Shown in pieces: positions 8,758-17,695 of a DNA stretch of 64,000 bases. The position numbers were made by a program, and so were the translations under genes. The stretch is taken from contig JAITUZ010000017.1 in the NCBI GenBank assembly GCA_031286065.1, positions 1-64,000 of the forward strand, given 5' to 3'. The stretch's first letter is position 1; each line of letters starts with the position of its first letter. The DNA is from Candidatus Methanimicrococcus odontotermitis. Its GTDB lineage: Archaea; Halobacteriota; Methanosarcinia; Methanosarcinales; Methanosarcinaceae. The notes beneath the pieces are model-generated. The model was not told where the DNA came from, did no database searches, and worked only from the letters and a program-made list of their open reading frames with translations.

Positions 8758-8956
8758 GAGCGAAAAACGGCAAGAGAGATTATTAAACTTGCGGCAAAAA
8801 TCAAGCGTGATCAAACCGCCCTCCGCTGAAGAGGGAAACTGCAAGAGCGGCTCATAAAATGATTTTAAAAATCGCGTGAAATATAAACCGAAAATATTTA
8901 AAAATAATGAAATAGGACACGTCTCATTCAATAACGGTGAGCCCGAATAAAAATCG

Positions 8957-9036
8957 AAAAAATAAAAAACAGAAAGAAAGGTTGAAAAAATAAAAAACAG
9001 AAAGAAAGTTGGAAAAACAGAAAAAAGGTTTGAAAA
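8957..9036. repeat. 28-bp imperfect tandem repeat between coaD and radA
   Basis: A unit like aaaaaataaaaaacagaaag followed by aaaggttg is present twice, with a third shortened copy. It lies in the 468-base gap between the divergent coaD and radA genes and contains no reading frame that I can support. Confidence 0.8.
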
Positions 9037-9119
9037 ATCAAGAATTAAAAGCCGTTTAACGGCATTGAGACTGAAAAAACAGATACTTTCACATCGCTTA
9101 CTGCGGCTATTTATAAAAA

Positions 9120-9150
9120 ACAGGCGTTTTAGGGATTGTAATACGCCTGT
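9120..9150. promoter_or_regulatory. Inverted repeat in the radA upstream region
   Basis: The arms acaggcgt and acgcctgt pair perfectly over 8 bp around a 15-base loop. A TATA-like tatttataaa precedes it at 9109. It may be an operator or a structured leader; its role is unknown. Confidence 0.4.
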
Positions 9151-9167
9151 ATCGTAAATCAGAATCG

Positions 9168-9182
9168 TACTTATAAAAATAA
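9168..9182 (+). promoter_or_regulatory. Probable TATA promoter of radA
   Basis: The sequence acttataaaaataaa lies about 50 bases before the radA ATG. It is followed by a short leader with the ribosome site gagaggag 7 bases before the start codon. Confidence 0.6.
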
Positions 9183-9225
9183 AACAATTACATGAATCAA
9201 CTGTTCATTTGAGAGGAGAAATAAC

Positions 9226-10203
9226 ATGACTGAAATGCTTTTAGAAGACCTGCCGGGTGTCGGGCCGGCAACAGCTGAAAAATTAAGAGAAGCGGGCTTC
9301 AGCTCTATTGAAGCCGTCGCCGTCGCGTCGCCGGCAGAACTCGGCGCAACCGCCGAAATCGGAGAAGCGACCGCCGCCAAAATTATCAACGCTGCCAGAC
9401 AGGCGGCCGATATCGGCGGTTTTGAAACCGGCGATATGGTCTTTGAAAGACGCCAGCACATCGGAAAAATCAAAACAAACTGCGCCGAATTCGATGAAAT
9501 GATGGGCGGCGGCATTGAAAGTCAATCGATCACGGAAATTTACGGAGAATTCGGCTCCGGAAAAACACAAGTGGCGCACCAATTGGCCGTTAACGTTCAA
9601 TTGGACCAAGAACGCGGCGGCCTCGGCGGCTCCGTCATCATCATTGACACGGAAAACACATTCCGCCCCGACAGAATCCAGCAGATGGTCGAAGGCAAAG
9701 CGAATGAACTCGGAATCGAGTTAAATTACGAGGATTTTTTGAAAAATATTCATGTCGCCCGCGCTTTCAACTCAAATCATCAGATCTTACTCATCGACTC
9801 GGCAATGGATCTCGCCAACGAATTAAAAGATTCCGACAAGCCGGTCCGCCTTTTAATCGTCGACTCTTTAACCGCGCATTTCAGAGCGGAATACATCGGC
9901 CGCGGAACATTGGCCGACCGCCAGCAGAAACTGAACAAACACCTTCACGGCATTCAGCGTTTCGCCAATTTAAACAACGCCGCCGTTTTGGTGACGAACC
10001 AAGTGATGTCAAAGCCCGACGCGTTCTTCGGCGACCCGACAAAACCCATCGGCGGACATATCCTCGGACATACGGCAACATTCAGATTGTATATCCGCAA
10101 ATCCAAAGGAGACAAAAGGATCGTCAAGCTTGTTGACTCTCCGAACCTGCCGGAAGGCGAAGCTGTATTGGCCGTGACAAAAGACGGTATCACTGACGCT
10201 TAA
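9226..10203 (+). CDS. radA: DNA repair and recombination protein RadA
   Basis: The 325-residue archaeal RecA/Rad51 homologue polymerises on single-stranded DNA and carries out strand exchange. Residues 5-60 form the helix-hairpin-helix DNA-binding domain ([12 protein letters not shown]). Walker A is GEFGSGKT at 107-114, Walker B is LLIVDSL near 213, and VLVTNQVMS is the L2-adjacent strand end. Length matches family members (318-326). The ATG is preceded by a strong ribosome site. A perfect 11-bp hairpin 50 bases past the stop probably ends the transcript. It is transcribed alone, divergently from coaD. Confidence 0.98.
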   Translation: MTEMLLEDLPGVGPATAEKLREAGFSSIEAVAVASPAELGATAEIGEATAAKIINAARQAADIGGFETGDMVFERRQHIGKIKTNCAEFDEMMGGGIESQSITEIYGEFGSGKTQVAHQLAVNVQLDQERGGLGGSVIIIDTENTFRPDRIQQMVEGKANELGIELNYEDFLKNIHVARAFNSNHQILLIDSAMDLANELKDSDKPVRLLIVDSLTAHFRAEYIGRGTLADRQQKLNKHLHGIQRFANLNNAAVLVTNQVMSKPDAFFGDPTKPIGGHILGHTATFRLYIRKSKGDKRIVKLVDSPNLPEGEAVLAVTKDGITDA

Positions 10204-10251
10204 ATAGAAAAGCGGCCGAAACATCCTGCCATGAAATGATCTCCGGCCGAA

Positions 10252-10280
10252 AAACAGAGACGGTTTTTTCGTCTCTGTTT
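10252..10280 (+). terminator. Hairpin terminator behind radA
   Basis: The arms aaacagagacg and cgtctctgttt form a perfect 11-bp stem around a 7-base loop containing a T6 run. It sits about 50 bases past the radA stop, and a T-rich tail (tttctttttttg) follows. Confidence 0.7.
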
Positions 10281-10336
10281 GAATCACCTTTTCTTTTTTT
10301 GAATTTTAAATTAAATATTTCAAATCCGGCATACTC

Positions 10337-10348
10337 TTTTATATAATT
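10337..10348 (+). promoter_or_regulatory. TATA box of priL, likely leaderless transcript
   Basis: The element tttatataattc is centred about 27 bases upstream of the priL ATG, and no ribosome site precedes that ATG. This spacing places the transcription start at or next to the start codon. Confidence 0.6.
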
Positions 10349-10369
10349 CAAGCGACAAGTGAAACAGAC

Positions 10370-11443
10370 ATGTCCCCGGAAGAGCTTGCATTGTTCCCTT
10401 TTTTAACGGAAACGTCGGAATATGTCGAAAACCTGGATTTTTCCCTCGACGCGCTGATGACTTCCATGGTTTTTGAGTCCGTCAGAAGACGCGGTTTTGA
10501 GCGCATCATGCAGGCTTTTGACGGAGAAGTCTCCAAGCCGTCTTTCGGAAACGATAAAGAGGTTTTGTCAGAACTTTTGTCTTATCCGTACGCGCGTATT
10601 TTGGTTTCCTGCGTCAATGAACCTGCGTTTACGCGCCGCTATGCGCTTTCCGAAGCGACCGCCGCGTATTCCGTCATGAAAAAAGCAATCGAGAAAGATC
10701 CGGATTTCGTTTTAGACATCGGAAAAGATTTCGGCGTTTCCGCCGTATTGTCCGATGAACGCATCCGCATTTATTTTTCAGACTACGTCCGCTACGCGCT
10801 GTCTATGAAAGATTTGTCATGGAAATTGATCAACCGCCGCATCGAACACGGTTATGTAACGATCCGGCGCGAAGAGTTCGCGCGTCTGCTTCAGGAAGCG
10901 GTTCGAAAAAGAATAGAGGGATCGCTTCCGATCCGAGAAATTCCGGAGGAGATTCAAAACGCCTGCGGCGCGCAAACCGCGGAATTGAAAGCGAAATATG
11001 AAGAACAGCGCCAAAATCTCGGCGACGCGGATTTGGGCGAAGTGGATTTTTCCATGTTTCCGCCGTGCGTCAACAAAGCGCTTTCCAATGTCAGAGAAGG
11101 CGTCAACTTAGCCCACTCCATGCGTTTTGCGCTTGTGTCGTTTTTGCTCAATGCCGGCATGTCAACAGAAGACGTTGTCAAAGTTTTCAACGTGTCCCCC
11201 GATTTCAATGAAGAGAAAACGAGCTATCAAGTGACTCATATCGCGGGCAACCAATACAAAACGCCGTCCTGCGCGACAATGCAGACATACGGCAACTGCG
11301 CCGGCAAAGACAATATGTGCTCAAAAATCCGCCATCCTCTCGGCTATTACAGCGCGCTGAAGTTTTTAGCGGCAAAACGGAAAGCGGAAGAGGACAAATA
11401 CGGCAAGGACGAAGAAGCAAAAGAAGAAAAAATAAAAGAGTGA
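10370..11443 (+). CDS. priL: DNA primase large subunit
   Basis: The 357-residue protein is the archaeal/eukaryotic primase regulatory subunit. The all-helical N-terminal half leads to a C-terminal 4Fe-4S domain. The cysteine cluster is visible as SCATMQTYGNCAGKDNMCSK near residues 302-321, with the preceding iron-sulfur cysteine in FPPCVNKAL. With PriS it makes RNA primers for chromosome replication. The end of the protein is a highly charged Lys/Glu tail. Start at 10370 follows a TATA box at leaderless distance. PriS is not in this window. Confidence 0.95.
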   Translation: MSPEELALFPFLTETSEYVENLDFSLDALMTSMVFESVRRRGFERIMQAFDGEVSKPSFGNDKEVLSELLSYPYARILVSCVNEPAFTRRYALSEATAAYSVMKKAIEKDPDFVLDIGKDFGVSAVLSDERIRIYFSDYVRYALSMKDLSWKLINRRIEHGYVTIRREEFARLLQEAVRKRIEGSLPIREIPEEIQNACGAQTAELKAKYEEQRQNLGDADLGEVDFSMFPPCVNKALSNVREGVNLAHSMRFALVSFLLNAGMSTEDVVKVFNVSPDFNEEKTSYQVTHIAGNQYKTPSCATMQTYGNCAGKDNMCSKIRHPLGYYSALKFLAAKRKAEEDKYGKDEEAKEEKIKE

Positions 11444-11470
11444 ACGATCAGAAGAACTTCTGAAATTGAC

Positions 11471-12799
11471 TTATTTTCTTTTATTCACGCGGCATTTCTC
11501 AACAAAATCCGCAATCGGAAAAGAACCCGGATGCATCTGCATGTAACCGGCCAAAACATTGTATTCATGCAGGCCGTCTTTTTTATCCGCGATGCCTTTG
11601 CCGCGAATCATTTCATAAGCGAATCCCGCGTCTTTGGACGGCTCCGTAACGGAATAATGGAATTCGTGCGCACGGATATTTTTTGAACCGAATTCAGAAG
11701 AGAGCGGCTTGGCTTCAGCGTAACCGAGACCTTGAAGTTTTTTCGTGATTCGGGATTCGGCCGGAAGAATGCCGGCCATTTTGAATGTCCCGTCTGCTGT
11801 TTCATAGGATTCGCATAAATAAGAAAGACCGGCGCCTTCGCCGAACATCGGGATACCGTCGGCGGCCAAATTTTTCAGTCTTTTCGTTGCTGAGGACTCA
11901 GAGAGTTCTTTAATATGGAATTCAGGATAGCCGCTTGCGAAATAATAGCCGTCGGCATCAGGCAGTTCGCCGGCCGTCGGGCTGAAAAATTCCAATTCGG
12001 CGCCGGCTTGTCTGAAAGCGTCAAACATGGCCGGATAATGGAAACAAAATGACGGTTCGCGGGCAACACCGATTTTAACATCCGGCGCATTTCGTTTGAC
12101 TTCTTTTGGCGCGGGGCGTTCTTTTTCATAATCGGCGGCAATTTGAAGCATCAAGTCGATATCCATGTTCTCTTCAATAAAATCAGCCAGCTGAGAATAA
12201 TCCAAATCTTTTTCTTCCGGCAGGTGAAGCCCCATGTATCTTTCGGGAACGGCGATATCGGGGTTTCGCGGAAGCGCGCCGACAATCGGGATTTTATTAT
12301 CCATTGCGCCTTTGATAAGTTCCAAATGCCGAGGACTGCCGATCTTGTTGAGAATGACGCCTGCGATGTGAACATCGGGGTCAAACTCGGCATATCCTTT
12401 CAGCATAGCGGCCGCGCTGCGCGACATGCCGTGCGTGTTGATGACTAAAAAAACGGGAATGTCAAGCGTCTTAGCAACGTGCGCCGCACCTGAAATTTCT
12501 GTAGAATCCATACCGTCGAACAGACCCATGACACCCTCGACAATAGAAATATCAGAGCCGGCGGAGGCGGACAGGAATTGATCAACGGCGCCGTCGGTTC
12601 CCATCATGTAAGTGTCCAGATTATAAGACGGGCGGCCGGAAATGACGGCGTGGTAAGCGGGATCGATATAATCGGGCCCCGTTTTAAATCCTTGAACGAT
12701 TTGGCCGCGCTTTTTAAGCGCCGCCATCAGCCCCATTGAAGAAGTCGTTTTGCCGACACCGCTGTTTGTCGCCGCGATTAAGAATCCTTTTGTCATCAT
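11471..12799 (-). CDS. CbiA/CfbB-type a,c-diamide synthase, glutaminase Cys replaced
   Basis: The 442-residue protein matches cobyrinate or Ni-sirohydrochlorin a,c-diamide synthase. The N-terminal ATPase domain has the P-loop ATNSGVGKTTSSMGL and FKTGPDYIDPAYH. The C-terminal class I glutamine amidotransferase-like domain ends GYMQMHPGS after AHEFHYS. In this family the glutaminase nucleophile lies in an ECGGLMYL-type motif; here the segment reads MFGEGAGLSYL, so the Cys position is Gly. If the reading is right, the enzyme may need free ammonia. Methanogens have two such enzymes, for B12 (CbiA) and coenzyme F430 (CfbB), and I cannot tell which one this is. It follows asd on the same strand after 124 bases. 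Confidence 0.85.
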   Translation of the reverse strand: MMTKGFLIAATNSGVGKTTSSMGLMAALKKRGQIVQGFKTGPDYIDPAYHAVISGRPSYNLDTYMMGTDGAVDQFLSASAGSDISIVEGVMGLFDGMDSTEISGAAHVAKTLDIPVFLVINTHGMSRSAAAMLKGYAEFDPDVHIAGVILNKIGSPRHLELIKGAMDNKIPIVGALPRNPDIAVPERYMGLHLPEEKDLDYSQLADFIEENMDIDLMLQIAADYEKERPAPKEVKRNAPDVKIGVAREPSFCFHYPAMFDAFRQAGAELEFFSPTAGELPDADGYYFASGYPEFHIKELSESSATKRLKNLAADGIPMFGEGAGLSYLCESYETADGTFKMAGILPAESRITKKLQGLGYAEAKPLSSEFGSKNIRAHEFHYSVTEPSKDAGFAYEMIRGKGIADKKDGLHEYNVLAGYMQMHPGSFPIADFVEKCRVNKRK

Positions 12800-12923
12800 T
12801 TCACCTGAGCTTAAAAGATTCTTTTTTTGAATAAAATATTATTGGAAAAAACAGGCGGTTTTTTGGTTAAAAAAGCATTTTCCGCGGAAAAACCAAAAAA
12901 AGAGAAATAAAAAGGAAAAAAGA

Positions 12924-13952
12924 TTAAAGATATCCTTTTTCTTTGAGAAGCTCCGCGTTTAAAACGCTGGCGCCGGAAGCGCCGCGGATGGTGTTATGAC
13001 CGAGAGCGACATATCGAATGCCTTCTCGGATTCGCCCGACGGAGACGCTCATGCCTTTGCCCATATCGCGGTCTAATCGCGGCTGCGGCCTGTCAGGTTC
13101 GTCGCGGACGATGATTGGGTGTTTCGGCTCAGTCGGAAGATGAGAAAGCCCGGGGTCGAATTTCAAAAACGCGTCACGGACTTCTTCGGGCTTTGGGTTC
13201 TTTGAAAGCGTTGCCCAAATCGCTTCGGTGTGACCGTCAATAACGGGCACGCGGTTGCAGGAAGCGCTCACCTTGAAAGGCGCGTTTGTGACTTTGCCGC
13301 CGTCAAAGCTGCCGAAAATTTTCAGCGTCTCGGTTTGAATTTTTTCTTCTTCGCCGCCGATATACGGAACAACGTTGTCGTAAATGGACATGGCGTAAAT
13401 GCCGTTGTATCCGGCACCGGAAATCGCCTGCATCGTCGCGACATTGATGGATTCGATACCGAATTGGAGAAGCGGCTTTAAAGTGACCGCCATCATAATG
13501 GTCGAACAGTTCGGATTGGTAATAATGCAGCCGTCCCACTTTCTGTTCTTCTTCTGAACATCGATGAGTCCTAAATGGTCGGGGTTGACTTCCGGAATAG
13601 TGAGCGGTATATCTTCGTCCATTCGGAAAGAAGCGGCGTTGCTGGCGACAACGAAGCCTTCTTGCGCGAACGCCGGCTCAATCGTCTTTGCGAGATCAGC
13701 CGGAAGAGCGGAAAACACGATGTCGGCATCAATATTTTTCGGGTCGATTGCGGCAACTTCGATGTCTTCGACGGTTTTGGGGATTTCTGTACCGATTTTC
13801 CAATCGGCGACTTCGCCGTACTTTTTGCCCGCGCTTCTTTCGGAAGCGGCAAGCGCCGAGATTTCAAACCACGGATGATTATCCAGAGCCTGGATAAACC
13901 GCTGACCGACATTACCGGTCGCGCCGAGAACACCAACTTTAATCTTTGCCAT
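12924..13952 (-). CDS. asd: Aspartate-semialdehyde dehydrogenase
   Basis: The 342-residue protein converts aspartyl phosphate to aspartate semialdehyde, the branch point to threonine, methionine and lysine. It begins with the NADP-binding [13 protein letters not shown], and the catalytic cysteine is C149 in ITNPNCST. The segment [10 protein letters not shown] and the AISGAGYNG loop are typical of the archaeal/fungal class. The ribosome site gaggtc is just upstream of the ATG. A TATA-like cttatatag lies about 30 bases upstream on the minus strand. It is followed by the diamide synthase gene in the same direction. Confidence 0.96.
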   Translation of the reverse strand: MAKIKVGVLGATGNVGQRFIQALDNHPWFEISALAASERSAGKKYGEVADWKIGTEIPKTVEDIEVAAIDPKNIDADIVFSALPADLAKTIEPAFAQEGFVVASNAASFRMDEDIPLTIPEVNPDHLGLIDVQKKNRKWDGCIITNPNCSTIMMAVTLKPLLQFGIESINVATMQAISGAGYNGIYAMSIYDNVVPYIGGEEEKIQTETLKIFGSFDGGKVTNAPFKVSASCNRVPVIDGHTEAIWATLSKNPKPEEVRDAFLKFDPGLSHLPTEPKHPIIVRDEPDRPQPRLDRDMGKGMSVSVGRIREGIRYVALGHNTIRGASGASVLNAELLKEKGYL

Positions 13953-14167
13953 TTAAACGACCTCTTTTTTTAAATCCACTATATAAGTGTAAATACGGCT
14001 AATAAAATTAATGAGATTATTAAGGTTTCGCTGCAAAAAAAAGACAAAAAGCAAATCAGTATAATTTACAGGCGGAACAAAAAAACAGCCGCCGAACAAA
14101 ACGCTTTAGCAATAACAAAAAAGAAAAACAGACAAATTGCCTGGTTTAAATGAAATATGCCGCAAAA

Positions 14168-14341
14168 TTATAATGTGATGGCTGCGACAGGGCAAACATC
14201 AACGCAAGCGCCGCAATCAACGCAAGCGTCCGCATCGACGGTTGAGATTCCTTCCGCATTCAAGCTGAGCGCTTCAGACGGACATTCGTCAACGCAAAGA
14301 CCGCATCCTGTGCATTCGTCTTTGTCAATAATTACTGCCAT
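14168..14341 (-). CDS. Two-cluster 2[4Fe-4S] ferredoxin
   Basis: This 57-residue protein is short but unmistakable. Two cysteine motifs follow each other: CTGCGLCVDECP at residues 10-21 and CVDCGACVDVCP at 40-51. Each cluster has three cysteines of one motif plus the distal one of the other. It begins MAVIIDKDEC and stops at a TAA at 14168. The ribosome site aggagg lies about 9 bases upstream of the ATG at 14341. In methanogens such ferredoxins carry low-potential electrons between oxidoreductases such as CO dehydrogenase, 2-oxoacid oxidoreductases and membrane complexes; the partner is not shown by the neighbours. Confidence 0.95.
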   Translation of the reverse strand: MAVIIDKDECTGCGLCVDECPSEALSLNAEGISTVDADACVDCGACVDVCPVAAITL

Positions 14342-14562
14342 AGTTTTTTTCCTCCTGAAATGATGTGAGAAATAAATTCAATCTTTACAAAATTAATCTG
14401 CCGTTTTTCGTTTTGAATGCCTCGTTGTACAGCTCTCGCCCCGGCCCGCAGTACGCGTATTTCTGCAAACGGATTGAGACGGCATTCAACAAAACATGGA
14501 ATAAGAACTGTATGTATATAACTTTTAAGAAGAATAACTTTTAAAAGAAGAGAAAGAAGATT

Positions 14563-15003
14563 TTACTTTTTTTCATTAACGATGAAATCAAAACGTTTTC
14601 CTGTGTCTAAATTAAAGCCGGCGGAGAAGAAACAAACGCCGCCGCCTTCAACGTAAATGCGGCGCGTTTTCCAATCGCCGACAGGACGGCAGAACAAATT
14701 TATCCAAAGGCAGCGGTCGCCTTTTTCATTAAAATAAGAGAAATATTGGCGGTAATAGCGTTCAAGTTCGATGAAAAGGTCTGTCTGCGCCCAAGCCGAC
14801 GCCGGATTTTCCGTCATAAACGTGACAAAATCCTCCGTCCGTTTTTCATTAAAAACGGCGACCGCTTTTTCCAAAAGCTTTTCGGCGGCTTCAAAGTCCG
14901 TTTTGTCAAACTGTCTTGGCGCCGCTTCCGCCCGATAAGAAACCGGCAATTCGGAAAACGGAAGCAAAGCGTATTTTGAATCAATAAACATAAAAACCGC
15001 CAA
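14563..15003 (-). CDS. Uncharacterised 146-residue protein
   Basis: I do not recognise this protein. It is soluble by composition, with a helical middle (EAAEKLLEKAVAVFNEK), aromatic-rich IELERYYRQYFSYF, and a C-terminal beta-rich part with IYVEGGGVCFFSAGFNL. The overall form resembles small NTF2-like or SnoaL-like domains, but that is only an impression. The start ATG is 2 bases from the stop of the upstream membrane-protein gene, so it is probably co-transcribed and translationally coupled. Confidence 0.75.
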   Translation of the reverse strand: MAVFMFIDSKYALLPFSELPVSYRAEAAPRQFDKTDFEAAEKLLEKAVAVFNEKRTEDFVTFMTENPASAWAQTDLFIELERYYRQYFSYFNEKGDRCLWINLFCRPVGDWKTRRIYVEGGGVCFFSAGFNLDTGKRFDFIVNEKK

Positions 15004-15005
15004 AA

Positions 15006-16307
15006 TTATTCGACAGCCGGAGTGAGAAGCCCTTTGTCCGTTACAAGCACTTTGTCAATACGAGCCGAATCCATATCTACCACTTCGATCTCAAAATGAA
15101 GCCAATCCAATTTATCGCCGACGACCGGAATTTTGCCGAATGTGTCTAAAATCATCCCGCTGAGCGTATTGTAAGAATATTCGCTGCGGCAGTCCAGCAA
15201 ATCAAAATATTCCAAAAAATCATAAAACGGATACTGACCGTCAATGAGCCATGAATCGGGAGACCGTTTGAATATTTCATATTCCTCGTGAGACGGGCGG
15301 GAGGAAGTGTCGCCAGCAAGTGCTTCAAAGATGTCGCTGAGAGTGACCAAACCTGTGATGCTGCCGAATTCATCTGTGATGATCGCGTACGGATGCTGCG
15401 CTTCGCGGAAATTTTCCAAAACGGATAAAATCGTCATGTTTTCCGGCAGGAAACTGACAGGCTGCATCACGTTTTCCAAACGGAAATCAGGAGTGTTAAT
15501 TTCACCGATAAGTTCTTTGACGAGCAAAATGCCGACAATATTATCAATACCGCCGTCGGCGACAGGATATACAGAAAAAGGCGTTCTTTTAATCACCTTC
15601 AGAACTTCGGTCTGCGTCGCTGAAACATCAATGAAAACAAGGTCATTTTTATGTGTGATGAGGGAACTGACTTTGCGGTCATCCAAGCTGAAGACGCGTT
15701 CTACCAAATCCTGTTCAGTCTCATCAATCGAACCGCCGTCGATGCCTTCCTGAACCGCGGCGATGACATCTTCTTCAGTCGTTTCCGGCTCATAAGATTT
15801 TAAGCCGAAAATTTTGCCGGCGAAATCGGCCGAACCGTTAACAAACCATGTGAACGGCGACAGCAGAATGGAAAGCCAATGTATCGGACCGGCGACAAAA
15901 CTCGCGATCTGTTCCGGACAGGAATAACCGATTTTTTCCGGAATCAGAATGCCAAAAACGATCAATAAATAAGTGATAAACGAAACGGCAGCAATAAATG
16001 AAAGTGATTGTGCGTATGGTTCTAAAATTGAAACGCGTGAGAATATTTCAGCCAAACTGCCGGAAACGGCGGCGGCCGTGTAAATCGAAATAAAAACACT
16101 GATTACCGTGACGCTGAGGCGCACAGCCGACAACGCCCGGAACGGGTCATCAGCGAGCATAAAAGCTTTCTGATATCCGGATTGCCCGTTTTTGGCGGCG
16201 CTTTTCAGCCGGGATTTGCGCGAAGATGTAATGGAAACTTCCGACAAAGACAGAAAACCGCTGACCAGTATTAAAATGAGAATGATAATAAGTTCCGTAT
16301 AAGCCAT
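15006..16307 (-). CDS. CNNM/HlyC-CorC family membrane protein with CBS pair
   Basis: The 433-residue protein has an N-terminal DUF21 (CNNM) domain with about four membrane segments between residues 5 and 155, then a pair of CBS domains (about 205-325). It ends with the CorC/HlyC C-terminal domain, seen in DSWLIDGQYPFYDFLEYF. Bacterial members are magnesium or cobalt efflux proteins, and the name hemolysin for this group is historical. The CBS pair normally binds adenine nucleotides. A function in divalent cation export is likely but not proven by the sequence. The small gene downstream is 2 bases away. Confidence 0.9.
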   Translation of the reverse strand: MAYTELIIILILILVSGFLSLSEVSITSSRKSRLKSAAKNGQSGYQKAFMLADDPFRALSAVRLSVTVISVFISIYTAAAVSGSLAEIFSRVSILEPYAQSLSFIAAVSFITYLLIVFGILIPEKIGYSCPEQIASFVAGPIHWLSILLSPFTWFVNGSADFAGKIFGLKSYEPETTEEDVIAAVQEGIDGGSIDETEQDLVERVFSLDDRKVSSLITHKNDLVFIDVSATQTEVLKVIKRTPFSVYPVADGGIDNIVGILLVKELIGEINTPDFRLENVMQPVSFLPENMTILSVLENFREAQHPYAIITDEFGSITGLVTLSDIFEALAGDTSSRPSHEEYEIFKRSPDSWLIDGQYPFYDFLEYFDLLDCRSEYSYNTLSGMILDTFGKIPVVGDKLDWLHFEIEVVDMDSARIDKVLVTDKGLLTPAVE

Positions 16308-16492
16308 GGTGTATCAAACCGATGCTCACCATTTTGTTCGGCTTTGGTCTTAAATCTTTCTTAAAATAAATAATCAGCGGAAAAACATCGAAAAAGGCGA
16401 AGGATGAAAGAATAAAAAAAGAGAAATAAATGAAAAGGCAGATGAAAAAAGATATATTAAAAGGAGACGAGTATAAAAAAAGGAGGATAAAT

Positions 16493-16816
16493 ATGAGCTA
16501 TAAAAGAGAATCTCCCGAAAAAATCCAAGTTTTGATTTCTGAAAAAGAACTCAATTTCATTGACGTTCGATCGCCGCCGGAAAGAAACACTGACGGATAT
16601 ATCGCCGGATCCGCTGAAATGGATATACGCGGTGCCGATTTTGACCAAAAATTAAACACGCTGGACAAAAACAAAACAACCGTTTTTTACTGCCGCGCCG
16701 GAAATCGCTCGGCTGCCGCTTGCCAAAAAGCGGAAAATTTTGGATTTAAAGATATTTACATGATCGAAGGCGGCATCATCGCTTGGGAATCGCGCGGTCT
16801 GCCGACCCGAAAATAA
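16493..16816 (+). CDS. Single-domain rhodanese-like sulfurtransferase
   Basis: The 107-residue protein is a single rhodanese domain. The strand IDVRSPPER, the active-site loop FYCRAGNRSAAA with its cysteine, and IEGGIIAWESRGLP are all present. It should carry persulfide sulfur on the loop cysteine. An open frame extends 21 codons upstream, but the strong aggagg ribosome site at 16481-16486 fixes the start at 16493. It is transcribed alone between two convergent or divergent units. Confidence 0.93.
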   Translation: MSYKRESPEKIQVLISEKELNFIDVRSPPERNTDGYIAGSAEMDIRGADFDQKLNTLDKNKTTVFYCRAGNRSAAACQKAENFGFKDIYMIEGGIIAWESRGLPTRK

Positions 16817-16846
16817 AACGGATCAAAAAAAGGGTTTTGAAAAAAA

Positions 16847-17695
16847 TTATTCAAAATCTTCCTTCACATTTTTTCTTTGAATCCTCTTTTGAAATTCGCT
16901 GACGCCGACGATGAACAAATAAACGACGCTCATCACGAGAATAATGGTGGCCCCCGACGGCAAATCGAAAGAGTAAGACAAAGTGAGGCCCGCCAAACTC
17001 AGAACCGCGCCGATAACGCTTGAATAAACCATCATCGTTTTCATATTATGCGAAAACTTGCGGCTGATAGATGCCGGAATCGAAAGCATCGCGATAATTA
17101 AGATGATGCCGACGACTTTGATCATCGCGACTGTGGAGAGCGCGAGCAGGCAAAGAAGGAGGAAATAGATTTTATCAGAAGATACGCCGACGACTTGCGT
17201 GTACTCTTCGTCAAAGCACATGGAAAGAAACTCTTTGAAGAAAAGGATGACTGTAATCAGAATGATGCCGTCGATTCCGACCATGAGCCAAATATCAGAG
17301 GCGGGAACCGTCAAAATGTTGCCGAAAAGATAAGTCATCAAATCCGGAGCGTAGCCCGGTGTCAGAGAAATGAAAATGACGCCGAGCGCGACGCCGAGCG
17401 ACCATAAAATACCAATCGCCGAATCTTCGGAAACGTTTGTTTTTTTGCTCAAGAAACCAAGCGCGCCCGCCGACAAAATACTGAAAGGCAATAAGCCGAT
17501 GAGCGGATTGAGACCGAGATAAAAACTGAGACCCAGACCGCCGAAACAGGCGTGAGAAATGCCGCCTGCAATAAAAACGATTTTCTTGGTAACAACATAA
17601 ACGCCGATAACGCCGCAGGCGACCGACGTTAAAATCGTCGCCAAGATCGCGCGCTGGATGAAAGTGTACTGAAGCGCGTCCAAAATTTCAAGCAT
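16847..17695 (-). CDS. znuB: Zinc/manganese ABC transporter permease
   Basis: The 282-residue ABC-3 family permease has about eight hydrophobic segments and the conserved GGISHACFGGLGL loop near residues 43-55. It forms the membrane channel that imports zinc or manganese. Its start overlaps the stop of the ATPase gene by one base, and it closes the three-gene znuA-znuC-znuB order on the minus strand. The metal cannot be fixed from the sequence. The DtxR-type regulator further upstream would fit manganese, iron or zinc control. Confidence 0.93.
   Translation of the reverse strand: MLEILDALQYTFIQRAILATILTSVACGVIGVYVVTKKIVFIAGGISHACFGGLGLSFYLGLNPLIGLLPFSILSAGALGFLSKKTNVSEDSAIGILWSLGVALGVIFISLTPGYAPDLMTYLFGNILTVPASDIWLMVGIDGIILITVILFFKEFLSMCFDEEYTQVVGVSSDKIYFLLLCLLALSTVAMIKVVGIILIIAMLSIPASISRKFSHNMKTMMVYSSVIGAVLSLAGLTLSYSFDLPSGATIILVMSVVYLFIVGVSEFQKRIQRKNVKEDFE

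Noticed and set aside
8758-8931. N-terminal extension of CoaD
   Set aside because: The extension is hydrophobic and not part of the nucleotidyltransferase fold; the ATG at 8757 directly precedes the conserved GGTFESLHAGH.
9109-9150. A small RNA gene in front of radA
   Set aside because: The TATA-like box and hairpin overlap in a way that would place the start inside the hairpin; I could not support a separate RNA.
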